A stretch of DNA of 64,000 bases from Clostridia bacterium (GCA_017618055.1 JAFZVB010000005.1:27139-91138), one strand, 5' to 3'. Shown: positions 17,905-25,209, counted from the stretch's first letter. The notes: generated from the letters alone by a model not told the origin. Numbers and translations are program-made.

Positions 17905-18639
17905 TTACCACTCCCAATTATCTACATCATTTAATGATTCTTGTATTTGCATCTTTACATCAGCATGTACAGATTTAACGCTTTCCTTCTTAGCTCTTAT
18001 TGCTGTATTTGTAGATTGCACTTTAGAAGTTGTTAAGATTATAATCTTAATGATCTTCTCTAATAGATTAGGATTATAACAAGTGATTACATCACCATTA
18101 GATCCTACGAAATCTTTTAATACATCAATTGTTCTCTTGTCGTCCAATTCGATAGCTATTCCATATCTAATAGCCACATTGAACCAAGGAAGTTGTCTAA
18201 GAGCATTCATTTCATCCGTCAAAGGCCATCTACCTGGATGCCCATCTGTGAGCAAAAGGATTATTGGTGCGACACCACCGAAGTCTGGCATTATTCCGCC
18301 TTTCTTCTCCTTCTGCAACAAATCCTTAAGCTCAACGTATGCTAGATGTAAATTGGTTTGCCCACCAGCTTTAATTGGCTGGAAATCTAGGTCTTCAACG
18401 TTCTTCATTCTATCATTGTTGTACAGATGTGCTTCTGTAGAAAATGTGATGATTGTAACATAGAAATCAACATTGGCATTTTCATTTTGCATATCTATCA
18501 ATTTATTCTTGATATCAGAAATAGCGTTGTTGACCTGTTGTATCCTATTGCCACCCATACTTTTGGATGTGTCCACAATTAGGATGACATTAAGACGTTG
18601 TTTGGCAATTCTATCTGTGTTCATTTTATCAGTATTCAT
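17905..18639 (-). CDS. TerY-like vWA domain protein, copy 2
   Basis: 244-aa single vWA domain. The MIDAS motif is complete: DTSKS (D-x-S-x-S, about residues 23-27), the Thr in KAGGQTNLH and the Asp in LLTDGHPG. The start at 18639 is chosen because a GGAG site lies 7 nt upstream, right after the preceding gene's stop; an in-frame start at 18735 would add 32 residues running through the upstream gene. With this start it is exactly as long as copy 1 and aligns with it from end to end, including the terminal Glu-Trp. Predicted to bind metal-dependent protein ligands, perhaps the kinase or its substrates. Confidence 0.88.
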   Translation of the reverse strand: MNTDKMNTDRIAKQRLNVILIVDTSKSMGGNRIQQVNNAISDIKNKLIDMQNENANVDFYVTIITFSTEAHLYNNDRMKNVEDLDFQPIKAGGQTNLHLAYVELKDLLQKEKKGGIMPDFGGVAPIILLLTDGHPGRWPLTDEMNALRQLPWFNVAIRYGIAIELDDKRTIDVLKDFVGSNGDVITCYNPNLLEKIIKIIILTTSKVQSTNTAIRAKKESVKSVHADVKMQIQESLNDVDNWEW

Positions 18640-18640
18640 A

Positions 18641-19375
18641 TTACCACTCCACGTCTTCAACTTGTTGTAACTCTTCTGCAATTTGATTTTGAGCAACAAC
18701 ATTGTTATCAGCAACTGCAGTTCCACCTTGTCCATTAGACCTTGTGGAATTAGACTTAACTTTTGAAGAAGTTACAGCAATAATCTTAATGACCTTACGA
18801 AGTGCTTCTGCTGTATAGACCTTCAATACTGTCTCTGGCGTTCCTGTGAACTTGGTCAATACATCCATTGCTTCTGATGTATCAATACCGATTGCTAATG
18901 CATACTTAAGTGCGCACTTGAACCAACCTTTCTTCTTCAATGACTCAAGACGCAATTCCCAATCTGGGCTTGTTGGCATGCCATCTGTCATAAGGATAAT
19001 GATTGGAGCAATACCACCTAAATCAGGCATCTTGCCACCACTTGATTGCTTGCTGAGGAACTTTGCTAACTTGGAATATGCTTCAGAAAGATTTGTACCA
19101 CCATCAGCATATAAATCTGTCCATTTAAAGTCCTCAACTGTCTTTGGCTCAGAATAAATCCATTCTGCATCATTACTAAACTTAAGTGCAGAAATCTTAA
19201 TAAGTGCATCAGATGTATCATCTTGTATATCTGGCATAATGCTCATAACGTCTCTAATTGCATTATTTACAGCACCTAACTTTTCTCCATCCATGGAACC
19301 TGAGTTATCAATAACGAATAGCAAATTTAATTCTTGGCGAGCTATTCCTTCGCCGATCATTCTATCATTGTTCAT
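18641..19375 (-). CDS. TerY-like vWA domain protein, copy 1
   Basis: 244-aa vWA domain protein of the TerY type. MIDAS residues: DNSGS (about 23-27), Thr in YADGGTNLS and Asp in LMTDGMPTS. A Ser/Asn-rich linker near the C-terminus leads to a conserved VEDVEW end. The start overlaps the end of the kinase gene by 11 bp and has AGGAG 6 nt upstream. Its last codons GAG-TGG-TAA form the ribosome site for copy 2. Role inferred from TerY-P triads: a scaffold or adaptor linking kinase and phosphatase. Confidence 0.9.
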   Translation of the reverse strand: MNNDRMIGEGIARQELNLLFVIDNSGSMDGEKLGAVNNAIRDVMSIMPDIQDDTSDALIKISALKFSNDAEWIYSEPKTVEDFKWTDLYADGGTNLSEAYSKLAKFLSKQSSGGKMPDLGGIAPIIILMTDGMPTSPDWELRLESLKKKGWFKCALKYALAIGIDTSEAMDVLTKFTGTPETVLKVYTAEALRKVIKIIAVTSSKVKSNSTRSNGQGGTAVADNNVVAQNQIAEELQQVEDVEW

Positions 19376-20660
19376 AAATTACTCCTATTGTCTCATCACT
19401 AAATTTAACCTTTAGATCTTTGACTATTGGTATTACACCATTTGCTTGAATTGTTTTTTCTACGCCTTTGGAATCCTTAACTAAAATATCATGATTTAAG
19501 CTAACTTTAATTCCCCAGAGCGAAGGATTGTTCTTGTTTGCTATCACTACACCTACTTCTGTCAAATAATCCGAAGAATATTTGTCGATATGGTGTTTAT
19601 ATATCTTCTTGCCTAATTCTAGGACGATATATGACTTTCCTATTACTAGAACGGATAATTTCTTTGAATTAGCTCCACAATATGGACAAACTAGATTTGG
19701 CTTGTTCTCTGCTAATCCCTTAATATATTCAACGCCACACTTTGGACAGGATATTAACTCGTCTCTGTATCTGCATAGCTGTTTAATCCATTCTATCTCT
19801 GTTGTTCTTCCATTCTCTCTATCTTGAAGACCATCTACAAATGTACGATGGAATGCTTCCTTGATATAGGTTGGTAATGTTGGCCAGCGTTTCAATACAC
19901 TTGCGTGATATCCTCTAACAGGTCTGTTTGACTTATCTGTTTTGTGGTAAACAAAAAGTGGCTTTGTTCCATATAGTTCGAGCTCAGCCTTTTCATCTAT
20001 GATGTTGTAGTTCTTAAGTCTCTCACCTTCAAATGGATTACCTAAACATAAAGTCATAAATAGTATTACTGCTAATGAGAATCTATCTGAATGTGTATCT
20101 GGTAATGCATCGCCTCTTACAATTTCTGGAGCCATATACTTGATCTTACCAAGTACACCGAGATTCTTCTGATTTGCAGTAACATTATCGTTATCACAGA
20201 TAAGTAACTCCCCGGTATCTCCATCAAAGAAGAAGCTGCCATCATTTAAGTCTTGATATGAATATCCCATTTCATGCAACTTCTTGAATGAAGTACAAAG
20301 TTCTATACACCACTTAATCATAGTTTTTCTATCCTTGAATCCATCCTTTCCATTAAGGTAGGAAACAAATGAACTATAATTGTTTGGACGTAAATCCATA
20401 AGATATCCAAAATTACCATCTTCTAATTCTACTAACTTCTTAGGCCATAAGAAGTTGTCTGATGGGCTACCCTTTTCAATGTTGCTTCTGAGATTATTCT
20501 TGAAATCATCATATTGTATGTCCTTATATATCTTAAGAGCATATTTATTATGATCATAATCTACAAGATAAACCTCGCCTTGTCCGCCATCGCCAAGTAA
20601 GTCTAATACTTTCATAGTACTTCCATTGGACTTAATAATTTCATTTTTACTGAATTTCAT
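19365..20660 (-). CDS. Atypical Ser/Thr protein kinase with zinc ribbon and C-terminal beta domain
   Basis: 431 aa. The kinase lobe has a glycine loop (GDGGQGEVY), the VAIK lysine in YALKIYK, a catalytic loop SYQDLNDGSFFF (HRD His and Arg replaced, Asp kept, usual Asn replaced by Ser) and CDNDN in place of DFG, then KYMAPEIV. After the kinase domain comes a zinc ribbon (CPKCG ... CPYCG, Cys about 305-328) and a ~95-residue beta-rich, FHA-like C-terminal region. The architecture matches kinases of TerY-P triads. The ATG at 20660 has GAGG 5 nt upstream, better than the GTG at 20666. The gene is preceded by the 244-bp repeat-containing gap (20,667-20,910), so it may have its own promoter. Confidence 0.88.
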   Translation of the reverse strand: MKFSKNEIIKSNGSTMKVLDLLGDGGQGEVYLVDYDHNKYALKIYKDIQYDDFKNNLRSNIEKGSPSDNFLWPKKLVELEDGNFGYLMDLRPNNYSSFVSYLNGKDGFKDRKTMIKWCIELCTSFKKLHEMGYSYQDLNDGSFFFDGDTGELLICDNDNVTANQKNLGVLGKIKYMAPEIVRGDALPDTHSDRFSLAVILFMTLCLGNPFEGERLKNYNIIDEKAELELYGTKPLFVYHKTDKSNRPVRGYHASVLKRWPTLPTYIKEAFHRTFVDGLQDRENGRTTEIEWIKQLCRYRDELISCPKCGVEYIKGLAENKPNLVCPYCGANSKKLSVLVIGKSYIVLELGKKIYKHHIDKYSSDYLTEVGVVIANKNNPSLWGIKVSLNHDILVKDSKGVEKTIQANGVIPIVKDLKVKFSDETIGVIYEQ

Positions 20661-20774
20661 TTTCACCTCATAAAAGATTTGTTTTGATGTTGCTTGTTAA
20701 CCATACTAGATTTGATTAACGTTTGCCTATTTGTTGGTTGGCTACCTCCCTCATCACCTATATCATAAGCCTTA

Positions 20775-20797
20775 TTGTTACATTATTCGTGTATGGT
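20775..20797 (-). promoter_or_regulatory. Shared 23-bp motif, copy in repeat unit 1
   Basis: Minus-strand core CATACACGAATAATGTAACA, about 110 bp upstream of the kinase start. The same motif occurs in repeat unit 2 (20886-20908) and upstream of the first gene of the operon (24751-24773). Candidate operator or alternative promoter. Confidence 0.45.
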
Positions 20798-20885
20798 TAT
20801 TAACTTTTTACAATAATTTTTTTGATTTAATGATATGCCGATTTGCTGGTTGGTTACCCACTCATCACCTATATCATAAACCAAA

Positions 20886-20908
20886 TTGTTACACTATTCG
20901 TGTATGGT
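20886..20908 (-). promoter_or_regulatory. Shared 23-bp motif, copy in repeat unit 2
   Basis: Minus-strand core CATACACGAATAGTGTAACA, differing from the unit 1 copy at a single position of the core. It begins 3 bp below the stop codon of the upstream gene. Confidence 0.45.
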
Positions 20909-20910
20909 TG

Positions 20911-21465
20911 TTAACTTTTTACAATTTTTCTATTGCCAGTCTTAGCATTATAAATGCTAATAGGGAAAAACTTCCTTCCAGTCTCTCTCTCAAGACCCCT
21001 GAAAATGTTTCTGAATCTAGTAATTGGATCCTCTTGTCCCATAGTTACTTTCTTTAAGGCAAAATATGGTTCCCCATTATGAGACCAAGAACTATCAACA
21101 TGGGTAACTTCTCCATTTGAGCCTATCTCATAGATTTCGTTGTCATAACAAACAACAGCATAGAAATTGGCTTCTTGATTGTTAACCAATTGCCCATATT
21201 CAGAAGACTTATCCATAATATATGGAACAAGGAAATTCAATACTGTGTCATAATTCATATGCTTTGAAGTGACTTCTGGATCATACTTCATAAACTGAGT
21301 AATCATCGTTTGACTGCTGAAACAAATCAAAGACTTAGTTCCTTTGTCCCCGATACATATTGGAAGATTCTCCTCCAATAAAGCTTCTCCCTCTGTCATA
21401 GATAGTTCACTACCAGAAGATATTGCTAAATAAACTGTGTCTTTACCTTTTAATGCTATATACAT
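20911..21465 (-). CDS. Proteasome/HslV-like Ntn-hydrolase paralogue 4 (degenerate)
   Basis: 184 aa. It has the same overall pattern as the three genes before it: a short N-terminal strand (MYIALKGKDTVYLAISSG), a central helical block (NFLVPYIMDKSSEYG) and a strand pair AVVCYDNEIYEIGSNG matching the mid-domain strands of paralogue 1. There is no Thr, Ser or Cys immediately after Met, so N-terminal nucleophile activity is unlikely; a structural, alpha-like role is inferred. Strong GGAGG site 8 nt before the ATG, within the end of paralogue 3. Most diverged member; on its own it would not be recognised. Confidence 0.6.
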   Translation of the reverse strand: MYIALKGKDTVYLAISSGSELSMTEGEALLEENLPICIGDKGTKSLICFSSQTMITQFMKYDPEVTSKHMNYDTVLNFLVPYIMDKSSEYGQLVNNQEANFYAVVCYDNEIYEIGSNGEVTHVDSSWSHNGEPYFALKKVTMGQEDPITRFRNIFRGLERETGRKFFPISIYNAKTGNRKIVKS

Positions 21466-21468
21466 AGG

Positions 21469-22053
21469 CTAATCCTCCACTATATTGAAATGTAAATCCT
21501 TTGTGTTCACTGTTATAAATGGCGCTTGAATATCATCAGTATTGCCACATGCATTCCTAAAACAATCTACAAGCTGTTCTTCAATGTCCTTATGTCTATC
21601 TATCTCATGCAAATAAACCCTACTGAAGACCTTGAACTTGCCCATTGCAAAATACTGAAGTGATAATTCTACTTCATAATCACCATATATCTTAAACGCC
21701 TTGTCCTTGTATGCTATGATTATGTTGCCAGCAAAACCCATTAGACCATCGTCACTTGAAGTCTCAACATCTGCATCATGGAATAAATCATGAATCTCTG
21801 GAATCAACACGCCAGTAACATAACTCATTGTTAAGTCTTTGTTTCTGTCTAACTTGAAAATACGAGAGTGTGAGAACAAGACTTGTCTTGCTGTACGATC
21901 ACCAATAAATCCGATTACTATACCATTCTTGAGTATCTTGAATGGATAGTTCTCTACTGTACGTTCTACTCTACGTATTCCATTAACATACGATGCAGTA
22001 CTTGATGCTAAACTAACCTTGCCATCACTAATATAACCTATTATTGTATTCAT
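21469..22053 (-). CDS. Proteasome/HslV-like Ntn-hydrolase paralogue 3 (degenerate)
   Basis: 194 aa. Starts MNTIIGYISDGKVSLASSTA, closely parallel to the first strands of paralogue 1, followed by IGFIGDRTARQVLFS (paralogue 1 has FAMSGLASVKSFVLA) and a NIIIAYKDKAFKIYGDYEV strand pair. Asn occupies the nucleophile position, with Thr one residue later, and the Asp of the catalytic triad is replaced by Ser, so catalysis is doubtful. Overlap-free, 3 bp before paralogue 4, with a GGAG site. Confidence 0.65.
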   Translation of the reverse strand: MNTIIGYISDGKVSLASSTASYVNGIRRVERTVENYPFKILKNGIVIGFIGDRTARQVLFSHSRIFKLDRNKDLTMSYVTGVLIPEIHDLFHDADVETSSDDGLMGFAGNIIIAYKDKAFKIYGDYEVELSLQYFAMGKFKVFSRVYLHEIDRHKDIEEQLVDCFRNACGNTDDIQAPFITVNTKDLHFNIVED

Positions 22054-22065
22054 ATAGTTATCTCC

Positions 22066-22629
22066 TTATATAATAAGATCCGGTGCACTTGCTTTGGTAT
22101 CTATTGTTGCTACTGGATAAGTCATATCGTTGTAATATGATGCATAACCCTCAAATGTATCAACGATCCTATCCTTTCCAGATAAATGCTTATTCTGAAG
22201 TAAGATTCCTGTGATGAATTCGTCTCTCAAATCTAGAACTGCGAAATTCTCGGCATCCTCAACATAGAAATCCCTATCTATCTTCCATATATTCTTGTCG
22301 TCTGCAATAATGATTCCCTCCATCCATAAATCACGCTCAAGTACACCCTCGTTAGATAGCTTATCCTTAACATAAGGAACAACTGTCTTAACAAGATAAT
22401 TGTGTGTAATCTTATGACCATTCATCATATGGAAGAATGCCTCATCTGTTAATAACACATCCGTAGATCTACAAGTTACTGGTGCTACTACTAATACGTG
22501 ACTATCCTCACACATCATAAGAGGTAGATTCTCTATATTCATTAAATACTCACGTTGATTTGTTGCTTCCAAAACCCAGTCACTCAAACCAATTGTTACT
22601 CTATCTTTGTCCTTAAACGCTACTACCAT
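22066..22629 (-). CDS. Proteasome/HslV-like Ntn-hydrolase paralogue 2 (degenerate)
   Basis: 187 aa. MVVAFKDKDRVTIGLSDWVL aligns with the first two strands of paralogue 1; an Asp is kept near the position of catalytic Asp17, but Val replaces the Thr nucleophile. A central helix block (NYLVKTVVPYVKDKLSNEG) and GIIIADDKNIWKIDRDFYV strand pair continue the similarity. Probably a structural subunit. A perfect AAGGAGG site lies before the ATG. Confidence 0.65.
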   Translation of the reverse strand: MVVAFKDKDRVTIGLSDWVLEATNQREYLMNIENLPLMMCEDSHVLVVAPVTCRSTDVLLTDEAFFHMMNGHKITHNYLVKTVVPYVKDKLSNEGVLERDLWMEGIIIADDKNIWKIDRDFYVEDAENFAVLDLRDEFITGILLQNKHLSGKDRIVDTFEGYASYYNDMTYPVATIDTKASAPDLII

Positions 22630-22631
22630 AC

Positions 22632-23189
22632 TTATCTTACCTCCTTGAAAGCCTTGTCTATGGTGTTAATAACTACATATGGTCCACCAACACCAGAACA
22701 ATTCTTGCTTGCAAACTTGCAAGCATTAATGATCCTATTCTCAGGATCGCCATCTTGCTTAGCCATGCTAGAATAAGCCATATTCTTACCACACCCAATT
22801 GCGGCATACTCATTAACGCTATATACATTCCAATCTTGTGTCATCATATATAACTTGTCATCCTTAGCTAATAAAACCGAAACTGAAGAATCCCCCTTAT
22901 TCAGTAAATCATGACTCTTCTGAAGTTCCTTAAGACGTGGGACAAACTCTCTAGCAATACTTGCTCTTGTAAAGCTTTCCTCTGCAAAACTGAAAATATC
23001 TTTGTCAGCCAAAACGAATGATTTAACACTAGCAAGTCCCGACATTGCGAATATCACTCCGTTTGGCATAAGATTAATCTTGCCATACTCATTTGGTTGA
23101 TATGAGTCTGTGTATGTTCTTGTAGATACACATGTGTCTGCACATATAGTAACCATTCCATCATGTTTGATTCCTAAAACTACTGTCAT
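22632..23189 (-). CDS. Proteasome/HslV-like N-terminal-Thr peptidase, paralogue 1 (putatively active)
   Basis: 185 aa, the size of HslV. After Met removal the chain would begin with Thr: TVVLGIKHDGMVTICADTCV. Counting from that Thr as residue 1, the Asp of ICADT is residue 17, as in proteasome beta subunits and HslV, and the Lys of YGKIN is residue 36, near catalytic Lys33. The family's later YAAIGCGKNMAYSSM (HslV: AIGSGGPYA) and GGPYVVINT segments are also present. The start at 23189 has a GGAGG site 8 nt upstream; an in-frame start at 23240 would add 17 residues inside the AAA gene and bury the nucleophile. Likely forms a peptidase chamber with paralogues 2-4 and the AAA ATPase. Confidence 0.8.
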   Translation of the reverse strand: MTVVLGIKHDGMVTICADTCVSTRTYTDSYQPNEYGKINLMPNGVIFAMSGLASVKSFVLADKDIFSFAEESFTRASIAREFVPRLKELQKSHDLLNKGDSSVSVLLAKDDKLYMMTQDWNVYSVNEYAAIGCGKNMAYSSMAKQDGDPENRIINACKFASKNCSGVGGPYVVINTIDKAFKEVR

Positions 23190-23208
23190 ATAGTAATCCT
23201 CCGAAATA

Positions 23209-24351
23209 TTATGCTGCGTTACTCTTAATGCCATTGGCATTAATGTATTGCAACATGTTATCTAAGTCATCCTTCTGAACTGAAGAATGTGTTGCTTGGG
23301 TTGCTAACTCTAGATCTTGGATAGTAAGTTTTGTAGGTTTACCACTTTCAATCTCACGTTCGATTGCATAAACCTTAGCGAGCTCACATAACTCAAATAC
23401 ATCCGCGCCATTATATCCTTCTGTTCTCTTGACGATTTCATCAATCATTATGCCAGACTCTTGTGGAACTTCTGCCAATGCTTGTTCAATAATCTGTCGT
23501 CTATCAGACTCATTAGGCAAGTTAACGTAAATCTTGCTTCCAAACCTTCCACTTCTCAAGAAAGCTGAATCAATATCCCATGGTCGGTTGGTTGCTGCTA
23601 TAACTACAATATTGCTTTCCTTATGTTCCTCTAATCCCTGCATTTGTTGAAGCAACTCTGGGACAATACGATTCATTGCATTGTCTATAGTTCCGGATCT
23701 CTTGGCACCTAAAGCCTCAAACTCATCAAAGAAGATGATTGCCCTTTGGTTCCTTCTAGCTTCAGCAAAATACTGCTTAACATTACTCTCGGATTCACCC
23801 AACCACTTGGATAAAAGAGAGGAACAACTAATTGGTATAAACTTAGCATTGCAATCCCTTGCTATGGCTCTTGCAATCATTGTCTTACCTGTTCCAGGTA
23901 AACCATACAATAATATGCCACCACCAAATGCTTTCTTGAACTTTCTGTACTTACCAGGATATCTGATAGGATAGACAATCTTACGTTTGATTTCTAACTT
24001 GACATCATCTAATCCTGCTACCTTGTCTATCTCATGTGTTGCCTTTGTTGGTTTGCATGGCTTAATATTGACACTGACACCCATAATGTCATCCTCAATA
24101 TGATTCATGTAGTCGTTATCTAAAACACTGGATACAGAACAACTCTTCTCAAGTAGTTGCTTTGCTTTGTTCACATACACTGCTTCCATCTGACTATCTG
24201 ACTTGGAACCGATACGTATCAACATGTCTGCTGCACATATCATAGATCGTCTTCCTTCATCGATTCTGTCATTGTTAAAGCAATACACTGCATGGCGGTA
24301 GAACTTAAGATAGTTCTCTTGTTGTACACTAATGTTACTTTCTTGTGGCAT
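23209..24351 (-). CDS. AAA+ ATPase with N-terminal MIT-like domain (Vps4/katanin-like layout)
   Basis: 380 aa. Residues ~10-72 form a helical hairpin-type region (YLKFYRHAVYCFNNDRIDEG ... ADMLIRIGSKSDS ... KAKQLLEK) resembling MIT domains. Then VAGLDDVKLEIKRKIVYPIR (as in meiotic-clade AAA proteins), Walker A GLPGTGKT (150-157), Walker B IIFFDE (205-210), sensor 1 Asn in AATNRPWD and arginine residues in FLRSGRFG. A small lid domain follows (AEVPQESGIMIDEIVKRTEGYNGADV has sensor 2-like GADV). Perfect AAGGAGG start site. It precedes the putative peptidase and is the inferred unfoldase for it. Confidence 0.88.
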   Translation of the reverse strand: MPQESNISVQQENYLKFYRHAVYCFNNDRIDEGRRSMICAADMLIRIGSKSDSQMEAVYVNKAKQLLEKSCSVSSVLDNDYMNHIEDDIMGVSVNIKPCKPTKATHEIDKVAGLDDVKLEIKRKIVYPIRYPGKYRKFKKAFGGGILLYGLPGTGKTMIARAIARDCNAKFIPISCSSLLSKWLGESESNVKQYFAEARRNQRAIIFFDEFEALGAKRSGTIDNAMNRIVPELLQQMQGLEEHKESNIVVIAATNRPWDIDSAFLRSGRFGSKIYVNLPNESDRRQIIEQALAEVPQESGIMIDEIVKRTEGYNGADVFELCELAKVYAIEREIESGKPTKLTIQDLELATQATHSSVQKDDLDNMLQYINANGIKSNAA

Positions 24352-24388
24352 ATAGCCTCCTTCTAAATAAAATATCGTTAATAAGTGA

Positions 24389-24664
24389 TTAGCGTGATCT
24401 TCTGAATCGCTTGTTCATAAAGATCATATTGTTCTCTCTCTCGCACTTAGGAATAAACACCTTGAGTTTCTCTGCTGTCTTCCTTAGTACTGGATCATTC
24501 AAACCACGTTCAAGTGCTTCGTCTATAGATAAGCCAAGGCTAAATCTATTCTCCACACACTCTCTGTGGTGTTGTTTAAACAAATAATAATCTTCTCCGT
24601 TTGATCTAATGAAAAATACATCTTGTCCTTTGATGTTAGGTTTACAATACACTTTGTCTCTCAT
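24389..24664 (-). CDS. Small protein of unknown function (91 aa), first gene of the operon
   Basis: No family recognised. The protein starts MRDKVYCKPNIKGQDVFF, has a central helical stretch (GLSIDEALERGLNDPVLRKT) and ends in a strongly basic RFRRSR tail; there is no transmembrane segment. GGAGG lies 9 nt upstream of the ATG. It is 37 bp from the AAA gene. The size and lead position suit a substrate adaptor, antitoxin-like partner or a substrate of the putative peptidase; none of these is shown by sequence. Confidence 0.65.
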   Translation of the reverse strand: MRDKVYCKPNIKGQDVFFIRSNGEDYYLFKQHHRECVENRFSLGLSIDEALERGLNDPVLRKTAEKLKVFIPKCERENNMIFMNKRFRRSR

Positions 24665-24750
24665 ACGCGTTATCCTCCGTTATTCCTAAAGTCTTGAATG
24701 ATTGAAATACTGCTAGTTGGGCAATACTCCCCACAAATATTTACGTGGAT

Positions 24751-24773
24751 TTGTTACACCATTTATGTATGAA
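24751..24773 (-). promoter_or_regulatory. Shared 23-bp motif upstream of the accessory operon
   Basis: Minus-strand core CATACATAAATGGTGTAACA, about 87 bp before the 91-aa gene. It matches the two copies before the kinase gene (core CATACAcgAATagTGTAACA) at about 16 of 20 positions. A partial inverted copy (TTCATACATA) is at 24835-24844 on the plus strand. Confidence 0.45.
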
Positions 24774-25120
24774 TATAAAAATCCCAAGCATTATTAAATT
24801 TGTGTGCGACAAAAAATGCACAAATAATGTTTGTTTCATACATACGATTAATAATTACGATTGTTTGTTGAAAAATTGTTTTAAATTGTTTTAAATTGTT
24901 TCTAAGTATCCTTGCAGTAACGACTCCCTTTACCTGCATTACTGTTCCTCAAGGACGGGCTAAATTGGTTGCTAAAATTAAAATAAAAATTTATGTTGTT
25001 TTGTTAAATATCATATTAAAAAAGGTACCCCCATTAATACGTTCAATTATGCTACTATTGTTTACTATATATTTATAATTTTTATAATTGGATTTAGTCG
25101 CAATCCAATACAAGAAACTT
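24774..25120. other. Intergenic segment with nested inverted repeats, possible structured RNA
   Basis: No credible gene. It contains a 10-bp-period AT tract (24873-24902, unit TTTTAAATTG) and an unusually GC-richer block 24908-24960 in which CCTTG-CAGTAA (24910-24920) can pair with TTACTG (24939-24944) and CAAGG (24950-24954), forming an interrupted stem-loop. The remainder is plain AT-rich DNA. Could be a small RNA gene or the decayed remnant of one. Confidence 0.35.
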
Positions 25121-25177
25121 AAAAATAATAAACCCTTATACAAAGTATAAGGGAATTATGTAGTTTATTATTTTTTT
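25121..25177. terminator. Strong bidirectional terminator after the RNA polymerase-like gene
   Basis: A perfect 9-bp stem CCCTTATAC/GTATAAGGG with AAA loop (25133-25153), extended by outer AATAATAAA / TTTATTATT arms with flanking T-runs in both directions. Located about 35 bp past the RdRP-like stop codon. It separates that gene from the kinase/peptidase operon. Confidence 0.85.
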
Positions 25178-25209
25178 GAATAATTTATTGAATATTTCTT
25201 AAAAATTCT

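Larger units (their letters stand above)
20724..20925. repeat. Two direct repeats of about 90 bp upstream of the kinase gene
   Basis: Unit 1 (20724-20814) and unit 2 (20836-20925) are about 85-90% identical by eye, with a 112-bp period. The right end of unit 2 encodes the last codons and stop of the fourth Ntn-hydrolase-like gene, and unit 1 carries the same codons as a non-coding duplicate, so it arose by tandem duplication of a gene end plus intergenic DNA. Each unit contains the 23-bp motif annotated separately. Confidence 0.85.

Noticed and set aside
18637..18735. N-terminal extension of the second vWA protein
   Set aside because: It reads through the end of the upstream vWA gene in another frame; the start at 18639 has a ribosome site and equalises length with its paralogue.
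20724..20925. CRISPR array
   Set aside because: There are just two 90-bp copies, containing coding sequence, with a 21-bp spacing; this is a tandem duplication.
22632..23240. Longer start for the Thr-peptidase-like protein
   Set aside because: It would overlap the AAA gene and bury the catalytic Thr; the ATG at 23189 has GGAGG in front.
24896..25078. 60-residue plus-strand frame in the gap downstream of the polymerase-like gene
   Set aside because: It lacks a ribosome site, overlaps the inverted repeats and has no plausible composition for a protein.
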